Positions 1-11,827 of a stretch of DNA of 34,201 bases are shown here, in pieces (the first letter of the stretch is position 1; the number at the start of each line of letters is the position of its first letter). Under the pieces are notes generated by a model. That model was not told the origin of the DNA. It searched no databases and saw only the letters and a program-made list of their open reading frames with translations. The DNA is from Roridomyces roridus (taxonomy: Eukaryota; Basidiomycota; Agaricomycetes; Agaricales; Mycenaceae). Location of the stretch: contig JARKIF010000282.1 of assembly GCA_029378245.1 (NCBI GenBank), forward strand, positions 1 through 34,201, in the 5' to 3' direction. Position numbers and translations under genes: made by a program.

Positions 1-136
1 TCGTGGGAGAGATTCGTGAAAGAGCTGTAGAGAAGGCACTGGTTCAACGGTAGGATGAGAGAGGGAAACAAAAAGAGAATACACAAATGGGGAAGCACAA
101 TCAGTGATGGAGCCATAATCTTAAAGAACGGATAAT
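1..136 (+). repeat. Dispersed repeat, copy A (cut by the window start)
   Basis: This stretch aligns by eye with 8466-8614 in the same orientation. Shared blocks include TCGTGGGAGA at the left, GAGAGCTGTAGAGAAGG in the middle and TTAAAGAACGGATAAT at the right end, with substitutions and small indels between. The left edge is lost at the window boundary. No convincing coding sequence is seen in it. Bases 137-351 that follow show nothing I can identify. Confidence 0.6.
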
Positions 137-351
137 GGCTCTGATGATGATCTGATCTCCTGCCGCACCGTGCCGAGCTTGTCTATGACCCCTATCATTG
201 ATAATGCCAAGCCGATCAGTACTGTTTTGGGGGCATGACCGTGATGTTGTTGTCTTCCTTTCCTCGGCCACCTCAGGCGTCGGCGACTTGAAAAGCCATC
301 GGCGGCCACTGTTCCCACCTCACAGGCTCCTGACGGGGGAAGCCGTCTCCG

Positions 352-1495
352 CGAAAATTATTTAATTCCATCGACTGGAAGATGCGCAAAATGGGGTGGT
401 TCATCAGAAAGTATCCGACTGTGCTGGGGTTGGATTTTCGGGAGATGTGGAGGTTGTTGGGGCAGGCGTTCACGGGATCGTGAAGGGCGATCGTGTGCAC
501 GTTTATTTCCTTTTGAGTGTTGGATGGAAGTTGAATGAATGGGTGATATTTAGGATGGCCGTTGGTATCCCTCCCGAGGGATATGTTGGTTTTGAACAGT
601 ATACGCTCACGCCTGCTAATCTCGTTGGCAAGGTGTGTCCCAGCTCGTCGCCCCCTTTCTAATTCCTACAATTTGCCCGCAGATCCCTTGCAGTCTGGAC
701 TATGACGAAGCCGCGTCAATCCCTGCGGGATATGCCACGGCCGCGATCGGCCTTCTCGCAAAATCGCCCGCCGGAGCGGGACTCAACCCCACTTGTGCAT
801 TGGACGGGGTGAGCTTCGCCGGTCAGCCGGCCTTTGTCTTCGGGGGTAGCTCGTCTGTGGGACAATTTGGTCAGTGCGGCGTCGGGTCTGCTGGTACGTA
901 TTACGTATTCTGTCGGCTGAATTTGTATGGACAGCAATCCAAATCCTCCGCACCCTCCGTTTCTCCCCCATCATCACTTATGCTTCGGGTAAACACACCG
1001 AGTTCCTCAAGTCTCTTGGGGCGACGCACGTCATCGACAGAGGCGCCGTGCACACCGCCGACATCCCTGCAGCCGTGCGTAATATCGCCGGGGACTCACC
1101 TTTGAAGTTGCGTACGACGCCATCAGCGAGCCCGACACCCAGGAAGCGTGTTTCGAGCTCGTATCTGCGGGGGGAACTGTGGTAGCGGTACTACAGCAGA
1201 CGCGCGAGTATCGGGACGTAGATGGGAAGAAACTCAATGTCCACGGTGAGTTTGGAGTTCTCATGTGGAGGCTGTTGGCCAAGCAGTTGGAGGAGGGCAT
1301 TATTCGGGTGGGTGTTCGTTCTTGATCTTAGGGATCTATGCCAGTGACGGAGAGCTGATAGAGCATAATCGTTGCAGCCGAATCGGATTGAGAAGTTGCC
1401 CAATGGGCTCGCGGGAATGTTGACGGCTCGAAGAGGATGGAGAATATGGCTGTTAGTGGTGTCAAGTTGGTTGCTTTCCTCAGGAAACGGCTTGA
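352..1495 (+). pseudogene. Decayed copy of an MDR (GroES-like, zinc-type ADH/quinone oxidoreductase) gene
   Basis: This is a second copy of the reductase gene found at 31925-33185, with the same five-exon layout: exons near 352-494, 554-632, 683-869, 935-1307 and 1378-1495. Readable family pieces include the VDWKM-like start, LDFSGDV, VKGDRV, LVGK, the Rossmann stretch FVFGGSSSVGQF and a last exon ending LVAF. Introns are kept at matching places, so it arose by DNA duplication and not from processed mRNA. It is broken by several frameshifts: one base missing before SGDV, one extra base in exon 2, and one shift in exon 4 after VRNIAG. The first part of exon 1 (start codon, N-terminal strand) is not recognisable. 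The intact family acts as NADPH-dependent reductases of quinones or enoyl groups; this copy should make nothing functional. Confidence 0.8.
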
Positions 1496-2906
1496 ACGTT
1501 CGATCAAATACGCGTTCGATGTTCGCAACCTATGTACTTCAACTTCCGTTGGTTCGACACTGCGAGGCAAAGATCCCAGTGGAGCTAAGCTGGTTGCTTT
1601 CCCTCAGGAAACTGCTAGGCAAAGATCACGGACAGCCGTACTTACCAGTTCAACCCATCCTGAACCTAGAGTACTACAAAGTAGCTAAACATCTGGTCAT
1701 GTACCCAGACTCAGTTCCTCTCGTGGCGGTTCGAATCCTCCGGAGAACGTGCCCAGGCGTCGCTTACGCTATTGTAACTTTTTCGGTTTCAAGTGTTCTC
1801 TGTGCAAAAAAAAAGGTGTTCTCATCCTGCGCGGGTGGAAAAGAGCGGCTCGTAAAAGATCCGGAGTAGTCATGTAATGTGCTAGCTCGGTTCGGACGAG
1901 CAGTAAGTACGATTGATTCTACTCCCGGAATCCACCGTTGCTAGCTTCCATGGTACTCCTTACACTGTAGCCATCCTTTGTCAGCCAAATCGCATCGAGA
2001 AGTTGCTTGCGCCTTGAACGTAGTATTAATAAGCAATCTTCCCGCCCTTGCCTGAGGAAGCGCAGATTTCAAATTGTGACAATTGAATCGGTCGGATTGG
2101 CCTGGCGGGCATGGTTGACGATCAGAGGATGGGCAATATGGCCGCTGGTGAAGTTAAGCCGCGTGCTTTCCCTCCGGAAACTGCTCGAGAATTCTCGCAA
2201 ATACATGTTCAAAATTGAATATCTCCTCGGTTGGAAACTGCGAGGCAAAGATCGTGGGCAGCCGTACCAATATATTCATCCTGAACCCAGAGTACTACAA
2301 AGTAGTTGAACATCTTGTCGTGTACCCAAACTCAGGTCTTCTCGTGGCGGTTCGAATCCGCCGGAGAACTTAGCCCAGGCGTCGTTTAAATTGTTTTTCG
2401 AACGGAGTTCACATCTAGCCAAGTTTCAAGTTTTCTCTGTGAAAGAAAAAAGGTGTCGTCCTTCCACCGTTACGCGGGTGAGAAGTTAAAACAATGAATG
2501 GCTCGGGAAAAAAAATCGGAATTGCCCAACTATTGTCCTAGCCCGGTCCGAACGAGCGTAATATGATTGAACTGTTCTACTTCCCTTGGAGCGCACTGTT
2601 GCTGGCCTCCATGGTCTTACACCGTCGCCATCCTTGCCTGGCAGCCTGAAGGAGAGCTGCCATTGATTTACATGAAATTGTGTCAGCCGAATTCGGAATC
2701 ACATTGAGAATTCGCTGGTGGCCAGGAAGGCCTTTCGATTCCCCCAGAGACGCGCGTTTGGAGTCTCGGTTGTTTACACCGGGGAAGCACTGCGGATTTC
2801 CATCGCACCCACTACCCCATGACTCGTTTGTGAAAAAAAAAGTGGCTTCAGGGTTGGATGCATGAACCCAAGGCCGGTTTGAACGGACACCTGCTGTTTC
2901 TGGCAT
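1378..2906 (+). repeat. Tandem repeats of the MDR last exon plus 3' flank
   Basis: Three successive units begin with variants of CAGCCGAATCGGATTGAGAA at about 1377, 1982 and 2684, giving periods of roughly 605 and 702 bp. Each unit contains, in order, last-exon debris (CTGGTTGCTTTCC-type), a conserved block GAGTACTACAAAGTAG, a T-arm-like GGTTCGAATCC (units 1 and 2), an A-run (near 1806, 2507, 2827) and a hairpin such as GCTCGGTTCGGACGAGC (near 1885; variants near 2540 and 2870). The third unit is the most diverged. No unit keeps a usable reading frame. The A-run plus hairpin pair links these units to the array at 4698-6980. Confidence 0.65.
2342..2370 (+). other. tRNA-like T-arm / pol III B-box (degenerate)
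   Basis: GGCGG-TTCGAAT-CCGCC is a perfect five-base-pair, seven-base-loop T-arm with a canonical TTCRANY loop, followed by GGAGAAC where an acceptor strand would lie. A related copy is at about 1731-1755 and a weaker one on the minus strand at 31788-31830. The sequence before it (ACTCAGGTCTTCTCGTGG) resembles the 3' half of a tRNA-Leu with a long variable arm. I cannot find a pairing 5' acceptor strand or D-arm, so I do not call a working tRNA gene. Confidence 0.4.
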
Positions 2907-3179
2907 CTAGCTTGCTCACGAATAAGCTCCACCACCATTGATTTTGCCACCAGCTCTTGGCACCTTTGTCAAAAGTTCAAGTTAAAACGTACTTAGTCGC
3001 AGTCGGGTCCCACTCGTGATCGTGGGAACCATCTGATCGGCACCGCAACGCGTCGCCTTGCCACTGACCTCCATCTCCAATCTCGATTCTTGTCCGTTGC
3101 TGCCACCATCTCGTCCATCCATCCGAGCTCGCGATACACTCCCATCCAGCCAGCCAGCCTCGGATAACACACGCACGAA

Positions 3180-4537
<1,358 letters not shown>

Positions 4538-4697
4538 TTCGTGGGGATTATTATTGTTTCAAGTTGGAGGGTGCGGTAGTCACTAATGACTCGAGATACG
4601 AGGGATGCCGGTTGTATGTATAGATAGTCATATTGTACGCTTTAATGGTTGATTTTATCCCTGTATGTATGTGAAGACCCGCGGTCGATTTCAGATT

Positions 4698-6980
4698 GCT
4701 CGAAGCCGGATTCTAAAAAACCTGATGCTAGGCTCGACCCCGGATCGAACGGGGAGGAAGCACCAGGCTCTGGAAGAGTGGCCCAACTTGATGTAAAGCG
4801 CGCGGGGTTTAACCAGACCTTTGAAAAAAACCCGCTGCAAACAACTTCCACGACTCGACCCCGGATTGAACGGGAGGGGCGGCCGGCCCAAGCATCGGGT
4901 CTGAGGTCTCGCTGGTGGTTGAATTCCATGGCATTGGGATACCCATACCGACTTACTTCGTTTAAAAATTAGATGGCTGGCGTACTAGCACTTTGCTTCC
5001 AAGTACTGGTGAAAAAGAGGCATACCATTTCCTTTTCATCACCGAAGCGCGGATCGAACGGACAATGGAGCAGCTCGAGGAGGAAGGCCTTGAGCACATC
5101 TCAACGTAATCCAGCATAATTCAAAGGGTGCGGGGATTGAACCAGATCCAGTAAAAAAAACCGCAACGAATAAATCAAGGAGAAATTCAACGACTCGACC
5201 CCGGATTGAACGGGAAAGGCGCAAGCATCGACTCTCGAGGGATGGTGCCCCATTTCATGGGGTTGGGATGCTCATACTGACCGACTTCGGTTGAACCTAA
5301 CGATAACTGACGCCTTGCATCTAAGTACCTGGGGGGAAAAAGTCACCAAGCAACCCTCATGACTCAACCCCGAATCGAACGGACAATGGCAACAATGTGG
5401 AGTTCCGAATGAACACCGTATGTGGATGGACATGCAGCGACTTTTTAGAGTACGACGTCGATCTGTAAAAAGTCAGACACCTCAAGGCTCAAGCCAAGGA
5501 CTCAACCCCGGATTGAACGGGAAGGGCCCAAGCATCGACTCTCGAGGGATAGTGGCATTGGATTCGAACCCCCATAAGGGCCTACTTGGCTTGAACTGCC
5601 TGGACTATAGTACCAGCACCTTGCGTATTGGGAAAAAAGGGCAAGGACCGCATCATTCATCACCCAAGCCCGGATCGAACGGGCAACGGGACGGAGGAGA
5701 AGGAGGCAGGCCCGAGGATCTGGATGCACGGACCGACACTGGCCTACTTCGTTTGAATCCTAGATAATAGCTGGCTGCAATGGCGGCTTGCGCCTGTTGT
5801 GAAAAAAGGATTAAATTCGCTGGCGGCGTCATGAATCAAGCCCGGATTGAACGGGCATTGGCTGTGTGCAGTCCCGAACTTCTGTGGATGCACCTGTAGG
5901 CTGTGCATGTGGCGAACTACATACCTACATCGCTTGAGACCCTTGATCATGAAAACTAGCCTCGCCGTACGGCGTACATTGGCCCTGGGGAGAAAAATGA
6001 CGTCAACTCCCTTCCCATGACTTGAACCCGGATCGAACGGGCAATACAAACTTGATTATTGTTGAGGCAGGACCGTGAGCTTGGGGTCCAGCAGAATTAT
6101 GGTTGCATGCGCATACATCGGCCAACCTACTTCGCATCAACCCGATATTCCGCTCAGCTCGCCTTGCCCAATGCCGCGTCGAAGTTCATGAAAAAAATCA
6201 GGGCCAAGCGTGGGAACCCCTATATGAGATCGAACGAGCAAAGGTAGTCCAATCGTCAGGCTTTGGCAACAGGGAATCTGGATGCACTCACTTGACTGAA
6301 AACTAGACACGGCGGACAAGAGATGAAGATTCCTCATTCTGAACACACTCCTTACTGTTGAAAAAAAAAACCCCCCTGTGTTCTCAAGACGGGGAAGACA
6401 TGAACCCCGGATCGAACGGGTAGGACAGCCTTGCAAGGCAGGTTCCGCTGTTGCGTACCCGTCCCGTACATTTCTTCGGTCAAGGGCCCGAACGGCTCGT
6501 GACGGGTACGGTGTGCATTCCTAGCCTTGCCGTCTACTGTGTACTGTGGTGGAAAAAATTGGAAGCCCTGGGGCGTTAAGTGTGGACCCTGGAAATACGA
6601 CTCGAGTCCGAATCGAACGGACAATGTCATGGCAGGCGTCCAAGAGCAACAGGGGATTGAATGCACAGACTCACAGGCTTCGGCTGGTACTGATACCCTA
6701 CTGAACCAGTGCCACATCAGGTACTTACCTCCAAACCATTAAGCCGAAACCTTTTCGAACAGCAGTCACGGTGCGATGCCGGAGATGCCGGGATAAACAT
6801 GGTCAGAGTGAGTGTGGCGGAACATCTTTTTTGTCTTGGAAACCTGAGTAAAAAAATGCCGAGCTATTGGTGGCAGCATCCCCCGCGGCCGAGCGCTGAA
6901 CATGGTAATGGGGTCAACTGCGGCGAAAAAAAAGTAGCGACAGCCAAGATTCAGCATCTTGAGTCCGGTTCGAACGGAGA
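4698..6980 (-). repeat. Tandem array of about 13 tRNA-derived T-arm units with T-run terminators
   Basis: Read on the minus strand, the unit is a T-arm-like hairpin such as GCCCG-TTCGATC-CGGGC, then a spacer of about 20-55 bases, then a run of 5-10 T. Hairpin cores (plus-strand coordinates) lie near 4741, 4861, 5050, 5201, 5371, 5510, 5671, 5841, 6030, 6228, 6409, 6610 and 6965; spacing is mostly 120-200 bp. The loop always fits TTCRANY, the pol III B-box core. Stems change in a paired way: GCCCG/CGGGC, CCCCG/CGGGG and GTCCG/CGGAC. Upstream of many hairpins, about 75 bases away, is a second conserved block (minus strand TTCAAACGAAGTAGG-like) that may correspond to a D-arm/A-box region. Other sequence is poorly conserved. 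No complete tRNA cloverleaf could be closed. Whether it is transcribed is unknown. Confidence 0.6.
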
Positions 6981-8465
6981 GAAGACCGATGTTGAGCGGG
7001 CGAACGGAGCACAATAGAAACGGACGACTTACAGGCATCAAGCGCACCTGATGGCGCATCAGACGGCGTTCAAGATGCGTAGATCCGGACAAGTAGCAAT
7101 TCCGCGGACATGTGGCGCACGAGGCGGACTTGTTCTGAATCAAGGGAACAATGTTAGCTGACCAGGAAAGGCAACTAGAAGGTGTCATACCTGAAACGAG
7201 GGGCTGACAGAGAAGTCGGCGGCGAGCTCAAGTCAAGACGGAGAGTGGATGGAGCACGAGTCATGGCAAGACTTGAACTAGGCAAGAGGCCGTGGAGATG
7301 ATGGGTCGAGTCAGAAAGGAGCGGCGTGTCCAGGAACAAAGGAGTCTCGAGGAAGTGGTGGAGAAGAAGCAAGGCCGAGGCTGTGCTGACGGCATCAGGA
7401 GTCACATGCCTATCACGAGCGTTCTGAGTCTTAAAAAACAAGACGCTCCTTCGCTTCGCTCCGGAAATCTTGTTATGGCGATCCGAATTTTGAAACAATG
7501 AATTCCGACTACGTGCACATGAGGACTCCTACGTTGGAACCAATAACAAATGATCCATCCGAGGGAATTCTGTAAGTACGTGGATAAACAGCAAATGGAT
7601 TCGAAATGCAGACAGACCTGATAAGTAGTATCTCATGAGTATAACCGATGGCAGCGGTGTGCGTTCATGAGATTCCTGAGCGATCGGAGTCGATTGTCTT
7701 CCCTAGAAAAGCATTGAAGCACGAGAATTTTTTTGAAATGAATGCTGGTCAGCCAGCCACTGCGGTGTTGAAGATCCAATGACGTCGCACCGAGGAATAC
7801 ATCTCCCGCCGCACGAGAGAGCCTAGGCAGTGGTAAAGTTGAGAATCTGATGGTCGGGATGTCGACGGGCGGCAAAAGGGCTACAGGGAAAGGTGGGCGA
7901 GACGTGGGCCGGGCGGGGCTGAACCCAGTATGAATCTCGAGCTGCTAGAGCAAGACCGTGACGGAGAGTCGTGGTTTTTCCCATTCATTCCAGGGACATT
8001 CGAGAAAGCAATTGAATGTTGAATGTTGAACTTTGAGGAGCCATGCAAGCGTGATAAGTAGCAGCACTGAGCAGCAGATTGTGGGCAGAGGGCAGAACAG
8101 ATTTGAGCGAGGCCCGGGGATTCAGGCTGGAGAGAGGAGTAATGTTTGGGACGCTGGGGCGGATGTCATGGCCAGGTGATGCCTTTAAAGAACTTGAACG
8201 GAGGCTGTGGAGCTCCAAGCAGTCCAGCAGCCCGAGGACGCGTGTCCCCGCCGAGTTCACTGTCAGTCTGATAAGAACGGATCTGGTCCGTAGGCTGAGC
8301 AATAACACGAGAGACGTGGACGGTGGCTGGCGCAGAGGGGGCTGAATTTGGCATAAATGCCACAGCTATCGGCAAGCACACGTAGCCTTGAGCCGTTGGT
8401 GAATGACCCGAAAAGCTGTTGAACAGTGGTTTCGATCGGGGAATGGAAGGCGATCTCGATGGCAC
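6981..8465. other. Gene-poor stretch, nothing identified
   Basis: Reading both strands I find only short open frames with no recognisable domain and no convincing splice pattern. A short stem around GTCTTAAAAAACAAGACGC (about 7428) and several GA-rich tracts are the only visible structure. It could be an old repeat or flanking sequence of a lost gene. Confidence 0.4.
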
Positions 8466-8614
8466 TCGTGGGAGAAAAAGCATGAGAGAGCTGTAGAGAA
8501 GGGATTGGGTCGACGGCAAGATGAGGGAGGGAGACAAAAGGGGAATGCACAAACGGGGAAGGAACCAAACAAAGTCCAAAGAATCGAGAGACATCTCGTT
8601 AAAGAACGGATAAT
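8466..8614 (+). repeat. Dispersed repeat, copy B
   Basis: Aligns by eye with 1-136 in the same orientation, and ends with the same AAAGAACGGATAAT block. It has about a dozen extra bases compared with copy A, around the CCAAACAAAGTCC segment. No gene follows it directly, whereas copy A precedes the MDR pseudogene by about 200 bp, so the repeat is not simply that gene's promoter. Confidence 0.6.
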
Positions 8615-8900
8615 TATTTTTAAGCTCGGTCTTATCGGCCCGTTTCCCGCGAGAATGGGGTCCATTTTTTCGATGACGTCAATGTCGTGCAGGAGTTTGA
8701 TTTCTATTTATGGTAATTATAGGGATCTTTTGGCTCTTTTTGGGAGCCTCTCAGTCATTTGCTCTTACTCTCTGCGCATGGATCTGTTACGATCTCCACC
8801 GATGGTTTGCCGACGGTCAACGCCATGTTGACGGAAACGGAACGGAGCCTGGCCCGGATTGAATCTGTTTGACAGCCGATGACAGTTCCGTTGACACCTC

Positions 8901-10229
8901 TTGCTTCTCTTTTTTTTTTTTTTTTTTTGGAGCGTTGGATAATGCATATAAGTCTGCAGAAGCATTCTAGTATACATCCGCTGGTGTCACTGGAAAAAAT
9001 AAACCAGTATATAAGCCGGGAATTAAGCCGCTCGGGAGGAAATGCCTTTACGCACGATATCAACCAATGTGGGACTCCTGCGTGTGTGTTTCAACCTACA
9101 CCTGTTCTCAAGGGCAGAATACCCACTAAAACCCCCCTAATTTTAATCCAGTCATCCGGCAATGAATCTTCTTCCAGCAGAATTCCGCTCCAGGTGTTTA
9201 GGACCACCTGTTTATCAAAACTCATTTTTCCAAACTTCCTCTTGTCTGTAAGGATCCTATCTCTTTTCAATGCTCCATTTATCATTGTCAGCCAGCGGTT
9301 GTGCACTTCGGACCCGCCTACTACCTTGTGTGGGTTTCGTATGACCCGATCTACTCTAAGGTTCCAAATTAGATGCCACACAGTTGATACCAGAATGCTG
9401 AAGAGGCGGTCTTTTTGGGGCATTGGTTTTCCATTTGTCTTGAACCTTGTCAAGTTGTTACCCAGGATTAGCCCCCAGGTCATTTGTGGCCAATCATTGT
9501 ACTTCATGTTCCATAGTTGCTTTCACGGAGGACAAAGTCTTGTCATTTGGCAGATGTTCCTTTGTTCGGACAAAGGAATCACTGCCAAATGACAGGACTT
9601 TATCCACCGTGTTTGTGAGCCTCCATACTTTGCCTGTCTCTGGGGCTTGGCATTCTACTGCAATGTGTTCAAGGGTCTCAGGAGTTTTGCACGTTGGGCA
9701 TATTCCTCGAATTTCAGCACCCGGGATGTGGTCCCAGAATTCTCCTACTCTGAATGTGTTGTGGATACACTTCCATAGGAAGTCTCGGGTTTTTATTGGA
9801 AATTTATTGTCCCGCACTGACTTCCAGATTGTCTCGTCAGAGGGGCTGTATTTAAAGATTTCGTCTATAGTGGCTCTTACTCTCTCAATGTTTATGAAGG
9901 TTGTCTTTCGGTCTGGTTTGCTGTACCTCATTTTCAGGATTTTTGTGAATACCGTTTGCGAGCCATGCTGAAGTTGCATGCCAGGATTATTGAACATGAT
10001 AGCAGATGCCGTGTCAATTTCAATTTCTTCAAAGTCTTCACCATGGAGTGTAGTTGCCAAATTCTGTTCGGTCTGTGTGAATTGCACCCTATGTGTACGT
10101 TCGCGCAAGGCAGCTATAGCTGCTTTAATTACAGGGAAGGCAGGATTGGTCATAAGATTTTCATACTTGATTCGATTCTTTACTAGGACTTCGGGAAGCA
10201 CTTTGGAACGAGTGCAGATTTTGCTTCTC
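8901..10229 (-). mobile_element. 5'-truncated LINE copy with poly(A) tail and 9-bp TSD
   Basis: A minus-strand copy of the 3' end of the LINE at 11645-18174. It starts with a 19-base T run (8910-8928, the poly(A) tail) and ends at 10220, matching about residue 1472 to the end of the LINE ORF plus the 3'UTR. The flanks carry a direct repeat TTGCTTCTC at 8901-8909 and 10221-10229, the expected target-site duplication. It differs from the full-length copy by only scattered substitutions. Its coding part is interrupted by the MITE at 9524-9611. Five-prime truncation with a poly(A) tail and TSD is the normal outcome of target-primed reverse transcription. Confidence 0.9.
9521..9614. mobile_element. 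88-bp palindromic MITE, CACTA-like, with TTT TSD
   Basis: Bases 9524-9611 are absent from the otherwise matching full-length LINE (empty site GCTTTGTGAGCC near 12260). The insert is a near-perfect palindrome: the left arm begins CACGGAGGACAAAGTCTTG and the right arm, reverse-complemented, begins CACGGTGGATAAAGTCCTG. The arms meet at a tiny TTCGG-type centre. The duplicated target is TTT (9521-9523 and 9612-9614). A CAC start with a three-base duplication suggests the CACTA/EnSpm superfamily, but the class assignment is inferred. It has no coding capacity. Confidence 0.85.
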
Positions 10230-11630
10230 ACCACCACGCACGCACCCGTGAATTCCCAATGTCTGCACAAAGTTGTGCTTTGGTCGCGCTCTCAGCTTTA
10301 CCGTTTCTCCTCCACCTACCCCGCCGACTTACATTCGGTGGTTTCACCTCCTGTTGAGCCTGTGTCCCAGTGTGGTCCCAGATTAAACACCCAGACTCGG
10401 ATTGCCATGCGCAAGCAATGGCCCTTCAAAGCAGGTAACTTGACGATCAAACACGTCGCGTTCAACTCGCATCCTCAACACTATTGTCGAGTCATGCTCA
10501 AGTCATGTTGGGAGGACTTCTGGCAACGGAGAACAATGTGTGGAGCTACAACACGACTTGGTGCAGCCTGTGCAGGTAGCAACAGACAGATGAGAAGCGC
10601 AATCCTGATGATAAGACGTGTCTTTGGGGCAGTGGCTGGAATAGGAACAGGGACATGGTTACGAAGGATTTCAAATTGCGAGTTTGGTCTGGTGGATACA
10701 TATTTGTAGGGACCAAACACTTGGGGTATATAAGGACCCAGGAAATTTTGTAGTAGCAAGCTTCGCCCCCCAGGCCTCACTTGTTCATAACTCGACGCTC
10801 GTGGCTAAGACACTGTCCGATGGGCGCGGTTCCCATGTTTGTGGTTGATGGCTGCCCCATATAGCCCAACCCAATGTGGTTGGGCCAAATGGAGTCCAAC
10901 CACATGCGGTTGGGCCGCGTGAGTTCCAACCGCATTCGGTTGGGATTTGACAGCTGATAAGATTAGATGTGACTTATCGTGCACTGATGCTTGCTTTGTA
11001 TGCCTCGAGAGCATGCTGGATAAGAGTGTTGAGTATTCCGCCGGCTACCAGTGTGTTGTCTGCTCAATTTAATAGCCATAAATCTCTTTTTTACTTCATC
11101 TTTTGCGTGTGGATTGGCAGACAACTAAAAGATAGCCAGATAATCCTCGGGGAGGTTGTAATTGGCTGTTCATTTGAGATCGGGAAACATTCTACAGTCT
11201 GACCTTGTTCTTGGAGGTTAAACTGCTTTGATTTCCAGGAAAAGCCAGACAGGAGGTGGTCTGTGTCGTCAAAGATGGAGGGCATCACAATGGCTCAAAA
11301 ATCACTGATTTGCAAGTTCAACAGCCTGGGCATGCTGATTTGAGCGCCATCTCAGTAGCCAATGTCTATTTATCTGTTTCTGTATGCATTTGACAAAGGA
11401 TAGTACCCACGGGCTTGCCAATTCATCAATGTTGTGCTGAATGTCAATGCCCAAATCCTTCTCCCCTGGACACCACTGAACCCCTGAATCTTATACACTC
11501 GGAAGGCCCTTTTCCATGCAAATGCACATCAAAACACCCCGCAGGGCATTCCATCCTGGGAGCCGCAGCAAATGTTGTTGAATTTTGAGGTGTGATGTGA
11601 TCAGTTGTTCCGTGCCGGAACAGTAATTGA
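10230..11630. other. Intergenic region between the two LINE copies
   Basis: No coding sequence is supported. A TATA-like GGGGTATATAAGGACCC lies near 10723-10740 on the plus strand without a downstream gene I can recognise. The hairpin triplet at 10865-10944 is listed separately. The right end supplies the left target-site duplication of the full-length LINE (11631-11644). Confidence 0.5.
10865..10944. repeat. Three tandem short hairpins, 30-31 bp period
   Basis: Three successive imperfect palindromes occur at 10865-10884, 10896-10914 and 10926-10944, each of the form CCAACC-(six bases)-GGTTGG. Centres read CAATGT, ACATGC and GCATTC, so the stems are conserved while the loops and spacers vary. 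They stand alone with no visible gene nearby. Confidence 0.7.
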
Positions 11631-11827
11631 CAATCATCCACATATTTTTTTTTTTTTTTTTTTTTGGAGCGTTGGATAATGCATATAAGTCTGCAGAAGC
11701 ATTCTAGTATACATCCGCTGGTGTCACTGGAAAAAATAAACCAGTATATAAGCCGGGAATTAAGCCGCTCGGGAGGAAATGCCTTTACGCACGATATCAA
11801 CCAGTGTGGGACTCCTGCATGTGTGTT

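Noticed and set aside
4698..6980. CRISPR array, or functional tRNA genes, in the 4.7-7.0 kb array
   Set aside because: Repeats are not identical, spacers are not uniform, and the host is eukaryotic. No unit closes a full cloverleaf with acceptor and anticodon stems, so they are not called tRNA genes.
9494..10270. 258-codon minus-strand frame in the truncated LINE
   Set aside because: It is the LINE C-terminal frame joined at the 5' truncation point to flanking sequence and at the 3' side to MITE sequence; not a gene.
10507..10810. Possible solo LTR starting TGTTGGGAGG with a TATATAAGG box
   Set aside because: No matching CA-ending right border with a five-base target duplication was found, and there is no second copy in the window.
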